This document shows, piece after piece, positions 18,232 through 27,855 of a DNA stretch of 64,000 nt. The notes beneath the pieces are model-generated. The model did not search any database. It was not told the origin of the DNA and worked only from the letters and a program-made list of their open reading frames with translations. This DNA comes from CAWVSB01 sp036960375 (GTDB taxonomy: Bacteria; Pseudomonadota; Gammaproteobacteria; Pseudomonadales; CAWVSB01). The position numbers and the translations under genes were made by a program. The DNA is taken from positions 744,001 through 808,000 of the forward strand of contig JBALVY010000001.1 of NCBI GenBank assembly GCA_036960375.1, in the 5' to 3' direction. Within the stretch, counting starts at the first letter, position 1, and every line of letters begins with the position of its first letter.

Positions 18232-18639
18232 ATGTTAAAACAAACACATTTATGCATAGGTCTTGTTGGCTTGGCTTTGTTTTTGCTGTCGGGTCAGTAT
18301 TTTGCGTTGCAGATGGGAGGGCTACAGGACCTTGAAGATACGCCGCGGCTATTGCTGAGAACCTCACATGTGTATTTGTTTTTTTCCAGTATGATCAATA
18401 TCACACTCGGTCTGTATTTTGTGCAGTCGCTAAGGCTGAAGTGGTATACAGTGTTGAATCACTGCTTGGTATTGGTCTCGCCCGTGCTGCTTGTTTACAG
18501 TCTGGTTTTTGAAGCTTTTAACAATACTGGCATCGAACGAGAGTTGGGTAAGCTGGGTGTCATAGTGCTCTTTGCCTGGATTTTGAATGTCTTTTTAGGC
18601 AAGGCGCTGGGCTTTCTACTCGTCAAATTCCGCTCTTAG
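18232..18639 (+). CDS. Small four-TM membrane protein, unknown
   Basis: 135 aa from the ATG at 18232, 8 nt after AGAGGGGGA; an in-frame ATG at 18223 is possible. Four hydrophobic segments are visible: CIGLVGLALFLLSGQYFAL, VYLFFSSMINITLGLYFV, VLNHCLVLVSPVLLVYSLVF and GVIVLFAWILNVFLG. I do not recognise the family. The 3' end overlaps the end of the convergent DUF3604 gene by 4 bp. Confidence 0.7.
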   Translation: MLKQTHLCIGLVGLALFLLSGQYFALQMGGLQDLEDTPRLLLRTSHVYLFFSSMINITLGLYFVQSLRLKWYTVLNHCLVLVSPVLLVYSLVFEAFNNTGIERELGKLGVIVLFAWILNVFLGKALGFLLVKFRS

Positions 18640-20846
18640 CCTGTTGGGCGCACGAAGATAGGTGATGACCATGCCCGTTGTTCGGTAGGTGCCAGGCAAT
18701 CATCATCCAATGCCGTACGCACATCGGCATAGCAGGGGTTTACCGCGATACATTGACCGCTTTCATCGTACTCGCAGCGTAAACCCGCGCCGTTGACCGC
18801 CGGAGTGGCCTCTTGAATGGCGCGCGCGTAATAGATGGCTTCCCGCCCCATTGCCGCATACTCAGGGTCGCTGAAGGTCGCCTCACAACCGCTACCGTCT
18901 GCGCTGCAAGCTATGACACGCCAAGGGTCCTCAATCAACTCATCTACCGGTTCGCCCGGGGTAATCTGTGGTGTGATGCGCACTATCTCGAGCCGGCTAA
19001 TGGGGTGCCGTTCATCCGAGGGGTTACTGCATTCGTTATGGCAAAGTTTTTCCAGTCGCGCACTACCCAACGCATCAACGGCATAGTCGGGGCAGCCCGG
19101 AAGTTGTTTTTGACTACCAGCAGCACGTACTCTGAATTCTGGTGTGCTATCGACAAGGGCCTCGCTACCCATTGCGACGGTTTTGCCTTTACTGTCTTTG
19201 AGTAAATTGAACCAGAGCAGTATCTTGGGGCCAGAAGTACCGTAAATTTCCTTGCGCTGTAGCGCGTCCCAGACTTGTTCTCTGCTGCGGTCTTCGCTGT
19301 GCACCGCGATAAGGCCACCGGTCAGAAACATGGATGAGCCACGTTCCCAATTAAAGAAATTGAAATGCGGTTGGGTGACTTCGATATCGTCGCGGCCGAA
19401 GCTTTCTACGCCCGCTTTGCCATTATGATTGTAGATGCGCTCGCGCCACAGATGATCTTGCGGGCCGGACGCTTCGGTCATCTGGCGGCGATCGTATTCC
19501 TTGTAACCGGTGCCGGGGCGGGCCGAGTGATTGTCACTGGAGGCCATAAAGCCGAACCGAAAGCGTTTGGGTTCGGCTTCATCGAAATTGGTGATGGCCA
19601 TGGCATATTGTGCCGAGGTTCCCGGGCGGTGATTAAATGCCGGGGTAAAACAGTCGGTACATTGGCCGCAATTTCCCCAATCTTCCGTGCTTTCACCGTC
19701 GATACTGCGGTGGCCGGCAGGGCCAAGCTCCAGGTAATTCATGCGTGCCTTGCTGATGGCTTGCTGGCAACTGGCAGCCAGTGGGTCGTCACAGCGTTGT
19801 TGAATAATTTCACCCGCTCGCCAGCAGCATGCTTCGTAGCCATCTTGTGGCTCGGGACAAAATGCTGTGCCATCATCATTCCATTCTATGGCACGCCATG
19901 GGCGGTGTTCTTCCGAATTACCGTGGCCGGAATAGACTTCAATCATGGTCTGGTATTTTGGGTCATGCATTTTGCCAGCCAGTTGTTTGTCCCAGGTGGC
20001 GCCAAGCGGGGTATAGAGGCCCCAGCTATTGCCATGCGGAATAACGATGGAATCCAGTCCCCACTGGTCCAGTTTGGCAAATAATTTATCCGGTGTTGTC
20101 GCGGTTTCGGTGCAATCGACGGGCAGGTCAGGGCTGTTGATGTCTTCCGCGCAGGCAGGAACGCTGGTCATATCAACCAGCATAGTAAAATAATTCAGAT
20201 AATCGCGGGTATTGGGTACATCAACTAAGGGCCACTTCAGCATGTCCATTAACATGGATTTTTCATCTACAAGACCCTCAAAGAGGTCGTCTTTGCCAGC
20301 CCCTGAATTAATGACTCGGGCGGGCAGTTTGTCGTCATCAAGGTATTTGAAAACCACGTTTTTGTGGCCGTAATGTTTCTCCGGTGTGCGGCCTATCTGG
20401 GTCCACTCCCAGCCGGCAAAAGTGATGAGGTCGGACTGTGAGCCTTGACCGGCAATTGCATCGCATTGTTGCAGGCTTTTTTTCGTCTCTGCCCAAATTC
20501 TGGGGGTTATCGAAATGGCGTGGTCATTAATACTCCAGAAGTCCAGATCGGAGCAGTAGCGTGCGTAGTCACAGGCATCACCTATTGGATGCAAACCTTC
20601 GTTCTGCATCATGGGCAGCGTAAATTGATAGGCGTCCAAAGAGTAGGTGGTGTGAACGTGCAGATCACCGAATAAAATTTGCTTTTCGGTCGCGGCGGGC
20701 CACTGCTTGATGACCGACTGTTGCGCAATCTCCCGCTGACTAACGACCTCATCAGGTAGTGCCTGACCAGTAATTTCACCTGGCCCGGGTGGCTCGCCGC
20801 AGGCAATTAGAGTCAGAGCTATTAGACTGGTCAGTAATTTGTGCAT
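18636..20846 (-). CDS. DUF3604 lipoprotein (PHP-like metal-dependent domain)
   Basis: About 736 aa from the ATG at 20846, which has GAGA upstream and gives a clean lipoprotein signal MHKLLTSLIALTLIAC; an ATG at 20864 adds six residues. The mature protein starts with FGDLHVHTTYSLDAY, the metal-binding HxHTxxS motif of PHP-type phosphoesterases that opens DUF3604. Further conserved pieces are FWSINDHA, ITFAGWEWTQ, IPHGNSWG and FGFMASSDNHSARPGTGYKE. It is probably a periplasmic or outer-membrane-bound hydrolase of unknown substrate. A Tat-exported DUF1214 gene follows upstream on the same strand with about a 100-bp gap, so the two may act together. Confidence 0.85.
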   Translation of the reverse strand: MHKLLTSLIALTLIACGEPPGPGEITGQALPDEVVSQREIAQQSVIKQWPAATEKQILFGDLHVHTTYSLDAYQFTLPMMQNEGLHPIGDACDYARYCSDLDFWSINDHAISITPRIWAETKKSLQQCDAIAGQGSQSDLITFAGWEWTQIGRTPEKHYGHKNVVFKYLDDDKLPARVINSGAGKDDLFEGLVDEKSMLMDMLKWPLVDVPNTRDYLNYFTMLVDMTSVPACAEDINSPDLPVDCTETATTPDKLFAKLDQWGLDSIVIPHGNSWGLYTPLGATWDKQLAGKMHDPKYQTMIEVYSGHGNSEEHRPWRAIEWNDDGTAFCPEPQDGYEACCWRAGEIIQQRCDDPLAASCQQAISKARMNYLELGPAGHRSIDGESTEDWGNCGQCTDCFTPAFNHRPGTSAQYAMAITNFDEAEPKRFRFGFMASSDNHSARPGTGYKEYDRRQMTEASGPQDHLWRERIYNHNGKAGVESFGRDDIEVTQPHFNFFNWERGSSMFLTGGLIAVHSEDRSREQVWDALQRKEIYGTSGPKILLWFNLLKDSKGKTVAMGSEALVDSTPEFRVRAAGSQKQLPGCPDYAVDALGSARLEKLCHNECSNPSDERHPISRLEIVRITPQITPGEPVDELIEDPWRVIACSADGSGCEATFSDPEYAAMGREAIYYARAIQEATPAVNGAGLRCEYDESGQCIAVNPCYADVRTALDDDCLAPTEQRAWSSPIFVRPTG

Positions 20847-20951
20847 ACGGATCTCAGTGTTCATTATTTTGAGTCAATGATACAGATGAATATCTCTTTA
20901 CTGGTGCGCCATCCGGTTGGAGCCAAAGCGATTCGTCGAATCGCTATACCA

Positions 20952-22217
20952 CTATAGCTGAGAAAATTTGACGAGCTTGGTTTCCAGCGCGTCGATGTCG
21001 CCCTCTGGTAGAAGAAAGCGCCAATAAACAATGCCGCCTTCTCGCCCTTCGGTGTCGAGCCAATTTTTATGTCCTGGGTCCTGATGGGCTACTACAATTG
21101 TGAAGCTTCCATCTTCAGCGATTTCCATTTGACGCTTGTTCAGTGATACCTGCCGGTAACGGTAGTCTAGTGACTGCAAGTATTTGTTCCACAAGAGTAC
21201 GTTGGCAAACAAGCAGCCGGGCATCTTACCCTTGATGATCAGGGCTTCATCGGCGGATAACTGGAATAGCCCTGCGGAGTAGGCGTTGTCCAGCGCGCCC
21301 CAGCCACCACCGCCTTTTTCATTAACCCATTTTGCAGGTTGTCCCATGGTATTGGGAATTAGTGAAAACCAGTCGGGTGTATCAAGCGGGTTCATCAGGG
21401 GGCGGTCAATACTGTTGGCGCGGATAAATCCGTCCAGCGAGCGAATTTTGCGAGCGATACTGGCATCATCAGGCAGCGGGGGTGGAGCAACCGGCTGCTC
21501 CGGCTGTATGCGAATTACTGGCTGAATGTCGGGATCGGCAGCGGCATAAGTTTCGTTCATATAATAATGACGGGAAATAATCGATACGGTGTCGGCGGTT
21601 GTGGTTACGGTATTGGGGCCGCTCACATTAGGGCCGATGAGAATTGACCAGCTGCCATTTTCGTCCGTTGTGAATTGCTGGCTATTCACCGCGTTAGCGA
21701 CGCCGGTAGCCCAGCTGCCTGGCTCGGTGCCGGTATGCAGAGTCATTGAAATATACACCTCACCGGTATTTTTTCCTCGCACGATGTAATTACGGTCACC
21801 TAAAATTGATGCGTGAAAGTAATAAGCGTCAGCATTGTCTCCCATCAGTTTACGGGTGGGGGAAACAATCTGTGCCATCTCTGGTCGCTCGGGATCGCCT
21901 TCGACAAATAGCTCAATGCCGGTAGCAAGAAGGTGCTGAAGATAGCGGTAAGCATCGGCTATATCGGTGGAGTTGGGTGCAACAAATCCTCTGTGGATAT
22001 AATCCTGATCGTAGGCATTGAGGGTGGACTGCAGATCGCGTAAAGCTTTCTCTGCCTCAGTAGCGTCGGCCGGTAAGTCCTGGTCGAGGCAAACCATGTC
22101 GCGTTGCCCCAGACGCCCGCCGGCATAGCCGCCAAGCGCGCCCACTACGGCACCGATACCGATGCCCTTGAACAGGTGACGTCTGGAGGGGTTAGCGGGC
22201 GAGATAGAGTCTGACAT
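20952..22217 (-). CDS. Tat-exported DUF1214 domain protein
   Basis: 421 aa from the ATG at 22217 (AAGG upstream); an ATG at 22244 adds nine residues. The N-terminus has a twin-arginine signal, SRRHLFKGIGIGAVVGALGG. The C-terminal domain contains KRQMEIAEDGSFTIVVAHQDPG and KNWLDTEGREGGIVYWRFLLPEG, characteristic of DUF1214. Tat export implies a folded, possibly cofactor- or metal-containing protein, although none can be identified. It lies upstream of the DUF3604 lipoprotein gene in the same direction. Confidence 0.85.
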   Translation of the reverse strand: MSDSISPANPSRRHLFKGIGIGAVVGALGGYAGGRLGQRDMVCLDQDLPADATEAEKALRDLQSTLNAYDQDYIHRGFVAPNSTDIADAYRYLQHLLATGIELFVEGDPERPEMAQIVSPTRKLMGDNADAYYFHASILGDRNYIVRGKNTGEVYISMTLHTGTEPGSWATGVANAVNSQQFTTDENGSWSILIGPNVSGPNTVTTTADTVSIISRHYYMNETYAAADPDIQPVIRIQPEQPVAPPPLPDDASIARKIRSLDGFIRANSIDRPLMNPLDTPDWFSLIPNTMGQPAKWVNEKGGGGWGALDNAYSAGLFQLSADEALIIKGKMPGCLFANVLLWNKYLQSLDYRYRQVSLNKRQMEIAEDGSFTIVVAHQDPGHKNWLDTEGREGGIVYWRFLLPEGDIDALETKLVKFSQL

Positions 22218-22303
22218 GGCGAGCACCTTCGTATGAGTTGGCATCGCCTGATTATTGTCTAATTTCGCCCTGTTTGTACTTACCGACTGTTAATGACTTG
22301 ACG

Positions 22304-23584
22304 CTACAGAGTGGCGAATACCTTATGTGCCGCGTTGAGGGTTTGATCTATGACTTCCGCGCTGTGTGCTGCACTGACAAAACCGGCTTCGTAGCAGGCC
22401 GGGGCCAGATAGACTCCGCGTTCGAGCATGCCATGGAAGAAACGGTTATAGCGTTCACTATTACAGGCCATGACCTGGCTATAGTTGGTAATCTTTTCGG
22501 CTTCGGTAAAAAATATGCCAAACATCGAGCCAACATGATTAGTTGTCAACGGAATACCGGCATCGCGAGCCAGTCGTTCAAAATCTGTGGCCAGTTCATG
22601 AGTGGCCTCAAAAATAGGCTGATAAAAGTTTTTTGCGCTGATCAGTTCCAGAGTTTTTAAACCGGCAGCCATAGTCACAGGATTGCCGGCCAGAGTGCCT
22701 GCTTGGTAAACCGGACCCAGCGGCGCCAGTTGCTCCATGATCTCGCGTTTACCGCCAAAAGCACCTACCGGCATGCCGCCGCCCATGACTTTGCCTAGCG
22801 TGGTTAAATCAGCTTCAATGTTGTAATGACCTTGAGCGCCGGTCAAACCCAGACGAAAGCCGGTCATGACCTCGTCCATAATAAGCAGGCCACCGTATGC
22901 CGTGCACTGTTCGCGCAATGTTTCCAGGAAGCCAGGGATAGGCGGAACACAACTCATGTTGCCGGCGACAGGCTCGACAATGATGCAGGCTACTTGATCA
23001 CCGATTTCGGCAAATGCCTGCTTAACGCCTTCTATATCATTGTAGGTGAGAGTAATGGTATCTGCGGCCAGAGCGGCGGGGACTCCTGGCGAGCTGGGTA
23101 CGCCAAAGGTCAGTGCGCCGGAACCGGCTTTGATTAATAGCGAGTCCGAGTGGCCGTGATAACAGCCTTCAAATTTGACGATTTTGTCGCGTCCGGTATA
23201 AGCTCGAGCCAGTCGAATTGCGCTCATGGTGGCTTCGGTGCCCGAGTTAACCATGCGTACCATGTCCATATTGGGCATGATCTCGCAAACGCGATCAGCC
23301 AGCGCCGTTTCGATCTCAGTGGGAGTACCAAAACTCAGGCCGCATCGCACTTTTTGAATGACGGCATCGATAACATCGGGATGTGAATGCCCAAGAATCA
23401 TCGGTCCCCATGACTGTACATAGTCGATATACGTTTCCCCGTCGGCATCATAGAGAAAGGCGCCCTCGGCACGCTCTACAAATACCGGCGTACCACCAAC
23501 GGCTTTGAAGGCTCGCACGGGAGAATTTACGCCGCCGGGAATATGTTTTTGCGCGGCTTCAAATAGTTCTTTAGATCGACTCAT
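22304..23584 (-). CDS. hemL: Glutamate-1-semialdehyde 2,1-aminomutase
   Basis: 426 aa PLP enzyme that makes 5-aminolevulinate in the C5 haem pathway. Landmarks are PGGVNSPVRAFKAVGGTP at the start, VNSGTEATMSAIRLARAYTGR, KFEGCYHGHSDSLLIKAGSG, VVGN-type cofactor contacts, and the PLP lysine in TTLGKVMGGGMPVGAFGG (about residue 265). Length is normal. hemJ lies next on the same strand, so two tetrapyrrole genes are adjacent. Confidence 0.97.
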   Translation of the reverse strand: MSRSKELFEAAQKHIPGGVNSPVRAFKAVGGTPVFVERAEGAFLYDADGETYIDYVQSWGPMILGHSHPDVIDAVIQKVRCGLSFGTPTEIETALADRVCEIMPNMDMVRMVNSGTEATMSAIRLARAYTGRDKIVKFEGCYHGHSDSLLIKAGSGALTFGVPSSPGVPAALAADTITLTYNDIEGVKQAFAEIGDQVACIIVEPVAGNMSCVPPIPGFLETLREQCTAYGGLLIMDEVMTGFRLGLTGAQGHYNIEADLTTLGKVMGGGMPVGAFGGKREIMEQLAPLGPVYQAGTLAGNPVTMAAGLKTLELISAKNFYQPIFEATHELATDFERLARDAGIPLTTNHVGSMFGIFFTEAEKITNYSQVMACNSERYNRFFHGMLERGVYLAPACYEAGFVSAAHSAEVIDQTLNAAHKVFATL

Positions 23585-23678
23585 GGTGTTTTGCTCTGGC
23601 TTCGCTGTGATCAGGCTTGCATTATCGCCGTCACTGTCGGCAGCCGCAAGTTTGTCTAGGCTGGCTGTGATACTTATT

Positions 23679-24098
23679 CTAAAAGGGCCGTACCACCACC
23701 AGGATGACGATGGCTAATAATAAAAACACGGGGGCTTCGTTAAACCATCGGTAAAAGATATGGCTGCGAATATTTTCTCCGGCTGCCAGCTGCTTTACCA
23801 TGTGGCCGCACATCAAATGGTAGGCTATCAGTAGTATCACACCTATCATTTTGGCATGAAACCAGGCGCTGGCCAGAAAATATTCTGTATTCATTGCAAA
23901 AGCAGCAACTCCCAGTGCTACCGTCAAGACGGCATTCATACTGGTGAAACGATAAAGCTTGCCTTCCATGACTGACAGCTGTGCACGCACGGCAGAGTCT
24001 TCGTTCATCGCATGATAGACAAAAAGTCTGGGTAAATAGAATATGCCGGCGAACCAGCAGACGACAAATATAATGTGAAACGCTTTAATCCAGAGCAT
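23679..24098 (-). CDS. hemJ: HemJ-type protoporphyrinogen IX oxidase
   Basis: 139 aa with four membrane segments. The N-terminus MLWIKAFHIIFVVCWFAGIFYLPRLFVYHA includes the conserved His8; WFHAKM near residue 79 supplies the conserved Lys; HSFYRWFNE-like SHIFYRWFNEAPV near the end is also typical. HemJ oxidises protoporphyrinogen IX to protoporphyrin IX in the inner membrane in bacteria lacking HemG/HemY. Its position next to hemL supports this. Confidence 0.9.
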   Translation of the reverse strand: MLWIKAFHIIFVVCWFAGIFYLPRLFVYHAMNEDSAVRAQLSVMEGKLYRFTSMNAVLTVALGVAAFAMNTEYFLASAWFHAKMIGVILLIAYHLMCGHMVKQLAAGENIRSHIFYRWFNEAPVFLLLAIVILVVVRPF

Positions 24099-24111
24099 AA
24101 AGGCCTTGTAT

Positions 24112-25911
24112 TCAGGTTTTCCAAATATTCTGTTCTATATTGTTGCGCGTGAGAACGCCTAATATACCTTGATTGTTTGTTGTGCTAGTACGGCGTATTA
24201 GCAGTACCCGGACTTTATGTTTGTTCAGATCCAGCCATGCTTGCTTGAGACTCGCCGTGTTATCAATGGTAATGGTGGGCCGGTGGTGACTGGAGCTTAA
24301 AAGATCGACATTCTCCTCGGTGTTCCCTGCCGAAATCTCGTTGAGCTCGCCGCCCTTAATCGCACGAAGCTTATTATCTTCTTCTACCAAAATCCAGTCA
24401 GGCTTAGTTGCTTGTAATTTATCTAGCTGTTCTACCGAGAGATGACGCGGGCTGTGCTGAAAGCTGCTCGACATCAGGCTGGTAACCCCTCTGCGCTGTA
24501 ATGCCAGGCTCATAGGGTCGTTGGCTACCGTGATGCCAAAATGGGTGAGTGTAGCGGCGACAGCAGAAGGCTGACGGAATAGGCTGCGATGGGTAATATT
24601 AGTGACCGTGATAACCAGCAGGCCGGGAAATATCATCGCCGGATTCCATGTCAGTTCTACCAGCGCTAATAAAGCCGCCAAAGGCGCATTGAGCATCGCC
24701 GCCATCATTGCCGCCATGCCAAGTAATACATAGAGTTCGCTGTCGATGGCCAGACCGGGCATTAATATTGTCCCTGCATAGCCGATCAGGCCCCCTACGC
24801 TGGCACCGATAAACAGTGCCGGACCTATCATGCCGCCAGGAACTCCCAGACCAACACAAGCAGAGCTGGCAATTAATTTGGCGATGATGACCAGAATGAA
24901 TGTGATTGGCAGCCAGCTTTCGCTGACCAGACTGGCAAGAGTGTCGTAGCCCGTGCCCAGTATTTGTGGTGCAGCCAGTCCGCACAATCCGCAAATAACT
25001 CCGGCCAGTGCAATGCGGGCCCAAATGGCGCTGGGTCCGTTGCGTAGCCAGAATTTAATTAACCGCACAAAGACCATGCTGGTGGTGGCAGTAGCTAACG
25101 CGACCAGCATGACCCAAGAGAGCTCGGGAAGGCTGGTTAGAGCTCCCTCAGCGTGCGGCAAAACTTGTATATCCCCATATACCAATCGAGTTACGAAGGT
25201 GCCGCAGACTGCGGCGAGCATAATGGGCATAAAACCGGCGATGGTATATTCCATTAATACCACCTCCATCGCAAAGATGATGCCAGCAATGGGTGTATTG
25301 AAGGAGGCGGCGATGGCGGCAGCGGTTCCGCAGCCCACCAAAATTGTGAGGCTGTTATTGGGTAGCCCCAGACGTTGGCCAAGCAGCGAAGCAGTAGCCG
25401 AACCCAAATGGACGGCGGGGCCCTCACGGCCAACCGACATGCCGGTTCCCAGTGCCAAAGCTCCGCCAAATAGTTGCACTAAGGCGTTTTGCCAGGGCAG
25501 GCGACCGTGAAGATTGTGTACGGCATGCACAGTATGAGCCACGCCTGTTTGGCTATGCCCCTGACCAAAACGTTGTAATAAAATACCCAATAACAGACCA
25601 CCGCTGGCCGGTAGCACAAAATACAACCACGGCGGCATGGATTCAAAATCCTCTGGGTCACCAGAGAAAAAGTACTCCAGGGGCAGTTCAAACAGGCTGC
25701 GAAACAGCACCATGACCAGCCCCGTCATTAGACCAATGACAATACCGGCTATTGCATAAGGGACTGTAGCGCCTTCACTGGCAAGTTCATGGTGCCAATT
25801 GGGTACCACTTTTTGCCACCATCTGTTCGACTGATTGCCCATAAAATCGTTTTGTGCATTCCTTGAGGTGAATTCAGGCGCGCTTTTAGATAGCATGCAT
25901 GGTGTATTCAT
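24112..25911 (-). CDS. ClC-family chloride channel/transporter with CBS region
   Basis: 599 aa. The membrane part (about 50-450) has the ClC signatures GMSVGREGPAVHLG with the gating Glu, AAAIAASFNTPIAGIIFAMEVV and GVPGGMIGPALFIGAS. The GSGIP element is replaced by a diverged TGVAHT. The soluble C-terminus (about 470-599) looks like a CBS pair: PRHLSVEQLDKLQATKPDWILVEED and HRPTITIDNTASLKQAWLDLNKHKVRVLLI. It mediates chloride flux or Cl-/H+ exchange in the inner membrane. The start is uncertain, with in-frame Met codons 5 and 23 residues later. It is divergent from argC. Confidence 0.92.
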   Translation of the reverse strand: MNTPCMLSKSAPEFTSRNAQNDFMGNQSNRWWQKVVPNWHHELASEGATVPYAIAGIVIGLMTGLVMVLFRSLFELPLEYFFSGDPEDFESMPPWLYFVLPASGGLLLGILLQRFGQGHSQTGVAHTVHAVHNLHGRLPWQNALVQLFGGALALGTGMSVGREGPAVHLGSATASLLGQRLGLPNNSLTILVGCGTAAAIAASFNTPIAGIIFAMEVVLMEYTIAGFMPIMLAAVCGTFVTRLVYGDIQVLPHAEGALTSLPELSWVMLVALATATTSMVFVRLIKFWLRNGPSAIWARIALAGVICGLCGLAAPQILGTGYDTLASLVSESWLPITFILVIIAKLIASSACVGLGVPGGMIGPALFIGASVGGLIGYAGTILMPGLAIDSELYVLLGMAAMMAAMLNAPLAALLALVELTWNPAMIFPGLLVITVTNITHRSLFRQPSAVAATLTHFGITVANDPMSLALQRRGVTSLMSSSFQHSPRHLSVEQLDKLQATKPDWILVEEDNKLRAIKGGELNEISAGNTEENVDLLSSSHHRPTITIDNTASLKQAWLDLNKHKVRVLLIRRTSTTNNQGILGVLTRNNIEQNIWKT

Positions 25912-25968
25912 TGTCTTACAGAAAGACGTGCACCGCTAGTGATCAGTGGGGCACCAAGGAGATAGGTC

Positions 25969-27000
25969 GTGATCAAGGTAGGAATTGTTGGCGGAACCGG
26001 CTATACCGGAGTGGAATTATTGCGTCTTCTGGCTACACATCCGGAAGCAGAAGTGGTGGCAATTACCTCGCGTAGTGAGGCCGGCGTGCGAGTTGACCAG
26101 ATGTTTCCCAGTCTCAGGGGTTTTTATGACCTGCGGTTTAGCGTGCCAGATTCGAAGGTTTTGGCTGCCTGTGATGTGGTATTTTTTGCCACCCCGCATG
26201 GTGTTGCTCAGGGCATGATGGCGGAGCTGGCGCTGGGTGACGCACGCGTGATCGATTTATCCGCGGATTTTCGAATTCGTGACATAGCCACGTGGGAACA
26301 ATGGTATGGCCAGCCTCACGGTTGCCCTGAGAAAGTAGCGCAAGCGGTCTACGGTTTACCCGAAGTGAACAGGGAACAGATTCGCAATGCGAGTTTGGTA
26401 GCCTGCCCTGGCTGTTATCCGACCTCTATTCAGTTGGGTTTTCTACCGCTGATTAAGGCAGGCATAATTGACCCGCAACGTTTGATCGCCAATTCAGTTT
26501 CGGGTGTCAGTGGTGGGGGCAAGGCCGCCAAGGTGGATTTTTTGCTGACCGAATGCGCAGACAGTTTCAAGGCTTATGCTGTGCCTGGGCATAGACATTT
26601 ACCCGAAATTAAACAAGGGCTTGTCGACTTGGCAGGCACTGATGTGGGGCTGACTTTTGTGCCGCACCTGGTGCCGATGATTAGAGGTATGCACAGCACG
26701 CTCTATGCCACGCTGACCGATACTTCGGTTGATTTACAGGCATTGTACGAAGAGGTCTTTGCCAATGAACCTTTTGTCGATGTGATGCCTGCTGGAGAGC
26801 ATCCACAGACCCGTACCGTGCGCGGAACAAACCTGTGTCGTATTGCTGTTCACAGACCTGCTGATAGTGATCAGGTGGTCGTATTGTCGGTGATTGATAA
26901 TCTTACCAAGGGAGCCTCTGGTCAGGCGCTGCAGAATATGAATATTATGTTTGGTCTTGATGAAACTCTGGGTTTGCGCGCGCCAGCTTTGATTCCCTAA
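25969..27000 (+). CDS. argC: N-acetyl-gamma-glutamyl-phosphate reductase
   Basis: 343 aa from a GTG start. It is the NADPH-dependent third step of arginine synthesis. The N-terminus IKVGIVGGTGYTGVELLRLL is a Rossmann nucleotide-binding site, the active-site Cys is in ACPGCYPTSIQLG (about residue 149), and VPGHRHLPEI carries the catalytic His. FVPHLVPMIRGMHSTLYA is also diagnostic. Its stop overlaps the next gene's start (TAATG at 26998-27002). Confidence 0.97.
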   Translation: MIKVGIVGGTGYTGVELLRLLATHPEAEVVAITSRSEAGVRVDQMFPSLRGFYDLRFSVPDSKVLAACDVVFFATPHGVAQGMMAELALGDARVIDLSADFRIRDIATWEQWYGQPHGCPEKVAQAVYGLPEVNREQIRNASLVACPGCYPTSIQLGFLPLIKAGIIDPQRLIANSVSGVSGGGKAAKVDFLLTECADSFKAYAVPGHRHLPEIKQGLVDLAGTDVGLTFVPHLVPMIRGMHSTLYATLTDTSVDLQALYEEVFANEPFVDVMPAGEHPQTRTVRGTNLCRIAVHRPADSDQVVVLSVIDNLTKGASGQALQNMNIMFGLDETLGLRAPALIP

Positions 27001-27722
27001 TGAATCCGCTTAAGGCTACGCAAGATCGCGATGGTTCCAAGACTGCGTCTGCTCGCCCATGGCGCAGCCGCTATATTGAGATTTTCGTAGCGGTTTTACT
27101 GCTCTTGGCATGTATTGCCGGAGTCTATCTTGGTAGTGTGTTTGGCGCAGATTATGGCGCTGAACGCATGCGTTTTCTCAATGAGCTGGAGTTGCAATAC
27201 CAAACGCTGCAGCAGCAACTCTCGGTAAAGGAAGATGAGTTGGCGGTGATCCAGGTGGGCGCCAACATTGATCGGCAGTCTGCAGAGCAGGTACGGCAGC
27301 TACTGGTAGAAAAAGATAAAGAGTTGGCGACGCTGCGCCAGGATTTAGCGTTTTATCGCAGCATGATGACGCCTACTGAGACCGAACGTGGGCTGATTGT
27401 GGGAGACATGACACTGTGGCCGGCTAGTGTGCCTTATCGCTATCGTTACCGCTTTTCCATGAAGCAACTGGCCCTCAAGCACCGTCTGATTAGCGTACGG
27501 CTCACTATGTCTATTGGCGGGCATACGCAGCACGAGGCTGCGACCATTCCGCTGGGAGAGGTGAAAACAATCAAGTTTCGTTATTATCAGAATATGGAGG
27601 GTGAGTTCACCCTGCCAGAGGGCTTTGGACCAGAGCGCGTGTTTATTCATGCGGAGGTGATCAAGGGGGACAAGCAGCTGCTAGAGCGAGAGATGACGTG
27701 GGAACAAGCGTTTGATGAGTAG
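27000..27722 (+). CDS. DUF6776-like membrane-anchored coiled-coil protein
   Basis: 240 aa. One N-terminal membrane segment (about 28-50, IFVAVLLLLACIAGVYLGSVFG) is followed by a long coiled coil (about 60-118) and a compact C-terminal domain with beta character (YRYRFSMKQLALKHRLISVRLTMSIGG...). It is translationally coupled to argC (TAATG). In Pseudomonas a similar membrane protein sits between argC and erpA, there with a bactofilin gene that is absent here. Function unknown; a periplasmic envelope role is inference. Confidence 0.75.
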   Translation: MNPLKATQDRDGSKTASARPWRSRYIEIFVAVLLLLACIAGVYLGSVFGADYGAERMRFLNELELQYQTLQQQLSVKEDELAVIQVGANIDRQSAEQVRQLLVEKDKELATLRQDLAFYRSMMTPTETERGLIVGDMTLWPASVPYRYRYRFSMKQLALKHRLISVRLTMSIGGHTQHEAATIPLGEVKTIKFRYYQNMEGEFTLPEGFGPERVFIHAEVIKGDKQLLEREMTWEQAFDE

Positions 27723-27855
27723 CTCGGTCTGGCTGCCGGCTACCTGAATACGGCTAGAAGCACGACCGTTGGCGCTTTTGTTGTAGTACTTGACCAATTT
27801 ACTTGGTTAAAGGATAATGGCGGTCTGAATTATGGCAAGACTATCCGAGGTATTT

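Noticed and set aside
19365..20084. 239-aa open frame antisense to the DUF3604 gene
   Set aside because: The DUF3604 reading has conserved metal motifs; this is a shadow of a GC-rich codon pattern.
24953..25510. 185-aa open frame antisense to the ClC gene
   Set aside because: The ClC reading carries all family signatures; the antisense frame has none.
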